A stretch of DNA of 33,372 bases from Desulfotignum sp. (GTDB taxonomy: Bacteria; Desulfobacterota; Desulfobacteria; Desulfobacterales; Desulfobacteraceae). Under the pieces are notes generated by a model that saw only the letters and a program-made list of their open reading frames with translations, ran no database searches and had not been told where the DNA came from. The position numbers were made by a program, and so were the translations under genes. Below are positions 32,703 to 33,372 of the stretch, piece by piece (positions within the stretch are counted from its first letter, which is position 1; each line of letters starts with the position of its first letter). The DNA is taken from assembly GCA_011390615.1 (NCBI GenBank), contig JAABSB010000019.1, positions 1 through 33,372 of the forward strand. The letters are read 5' to 3'.

Positions 32703-33372
32703 ATGCAGCCACACAAAGATTATATCACAGATCTTGAAAATGCGTTGGCAGGCAACGATGCGCTTCCTGTTTTAAACCCAAACGCAATAAAAATACAGCA
32801 GGAAGCCACAAGGAAAGATCCCCATTTCTCTGTACTGGCAAGCCTTATCCGTAAGGACCCGGCCATGACCAGCCAGGTTTTAAAGGTTGCCAACGCCCCC
32901 TATTACCGGGGAAGAGAAGTAGCCCGAACCCTCATGGATGCCCTGACAAGGCTGGGTCAAGATGAAATTGTCAATATTATAATGGCCCTGATATACCAGC
33001 AGCACTTCCGGTCAAAACATCCCGTGATACAGCCATTACAAAAACAATTGTGGCATCACTGTGTCAATTGCGCCATCGGCACTTTATGGACTGCCAGGCA
33101 TCTTGGCTTCAAGGAGTTGGTTCCACAGGCATTCATTGCCGGGCTGCTGCATGATATGGGGAAACTGCACATCCTGTCCGTGCTGGAGCATATCCTGACC
33201 GCTTCCGGGGAAAACATACAATTTCTTTCTCCCGAAATTGACAATATTCTTGATACACAACATACCTCCCTGGGACACAGGCTTCTTACCCAGTGGCGTC
33301 TGCCCAGGCAATACCGAACCATTGCACGGGATCACCACAGCAAGCCCTTTGATATGTCAGACAAGCTCCTGG
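32703..33372 (+). CDS. HDOD-domain signalling protein, C-terminus beyond window
   Basis: At least 223 residues of an HDOD protein, a relative of HD phosphohydrolases that lacks the full metal site and is used in bacterial signalling. It starts MQPHKDYITDLENALAG. LPVLNPNAIKIQQEA and LASLIRKDPAMTSQVLKVAN are the first HDOD helices. Then DALTRLGQDEIVNIIMALIY and GLLHDMGKLHIL, with His150-Asp151, follow; the HD pair is retained, which some members lose. The frame is open at the right edge. No strong ribosome binding site precedes the ATG. Domains beyond the edge (for example EAL or a kinase) cannot be seen. Confidence 0.88.
   Translation, partial: MQPHKDYITDLENALAGNDALPVLNPNAIKIQQEATRKDPHFSVLASLIRKDPAMTSQVLKVANAPYYRGREVARTLMDALTRLGQDEIVNIIMALIYQQHFRSKHPVIQPLQKQLWHHCVNCAIGTLWTARHLGFKELVPQAFIAGLLHDMGKLHILSVLEHILTASGENIQFLSPEIDNILDTQHTSLGHRLLTQWRLPRQYRTIARDHHSKPFDMSDKLL

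Overview
The window looks like ordinary chromosome from a strictly anaerobic, probably sulfate-reducing member of the Desulfobacterota, most likely Desulfobacteraceae. This is inferred from gene content: a flavoredoxin-type flavoprotein, a DsrE-family sulfur-relay protein, two diiron (rubrerythrin-type) proteins, a tethered five-heme cytochrome c, an atypical 2-Cys thiol peroxidase, a PocR-domain hybrid kinase and an HDOD protein. Base composition is moderately GC-rich, with strong AAGGAG-type ribosome binding sites. No rRNA, tRNA, CRISPR array, insertion sequence or prophage was seen.

Layout. 1-3253 (minus): the 5' part of tpx, then mntP-tex, where mntP uses a TTG start. 3254-3617: an intergenic stretch with a promoter for each direction and a CACGAAG-type inverted repeat. 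3618-4121 (plus): a ferritin-like diiron protein facing a minus-strand cluster at 4207-6893. That cluster encodes a 71-aa beta-rich protein, a DHFR-fold protein, an overlapping 34-aa lysine-rich protein, a 145-aa coiled-coil protein and a five-heme cytochrome. 7024-8978 (minus): rubrerythrin and class II fumarase. 9084-15178 (plus): a clear promoter, a small GNAT-like protein and a complete RND tripartite efflux operon in the order outer-membrane factor, adaptor, pump. 15274-16049 (plus): a 59-aa zinc ribbon coupled to an SGNH hydrolase. 16119-17018 (minus): a TIM-barrel sugar isomerase/epimerase-like protein. 17412-21133 (plus): a YkgJ-type cysteine-cluster protein, a secreted LolA/DUF4412-like protein with a Met-rich tail, a tandem universal stress protein and a short MetE-like methyltransferase. 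21175-23275 (minus): a transglutaminase-like protein and a GT1-type glycosyltransferase. 23600-30860 (plus): a PAS/PocR hybrid histidine kinase, an MFS carrier, flavoredoxin, a second MFS carrier and a DsrE-like protein. 30962-32309 (minus): a DMT carrier preceded by a stub of a putative winged-helix regulator and a small hypothetical protein. 32703-end (plus): the start of an HDOD protein.

How it fits together. Several genes fit a peroxide and oxygen defence theme (tpx, rubrerythrin, ferritin-like protein, mntP) and several fit low-potential electron transfer (five-heme cytochrome, flavoredoxin). No obvious defence island or new enzymatic system stands out. The least explained parts are the five-gene cytochrome cluster with its overlapping 34-aa protein, the short MetE homologue with an altered metal-ligand position, and several unexplained palindromes in intergenic DNA. 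Many starts were moved inward from the longest reading frame to ATGs with a strong ribosome binding site; these choices are stated in the entries.
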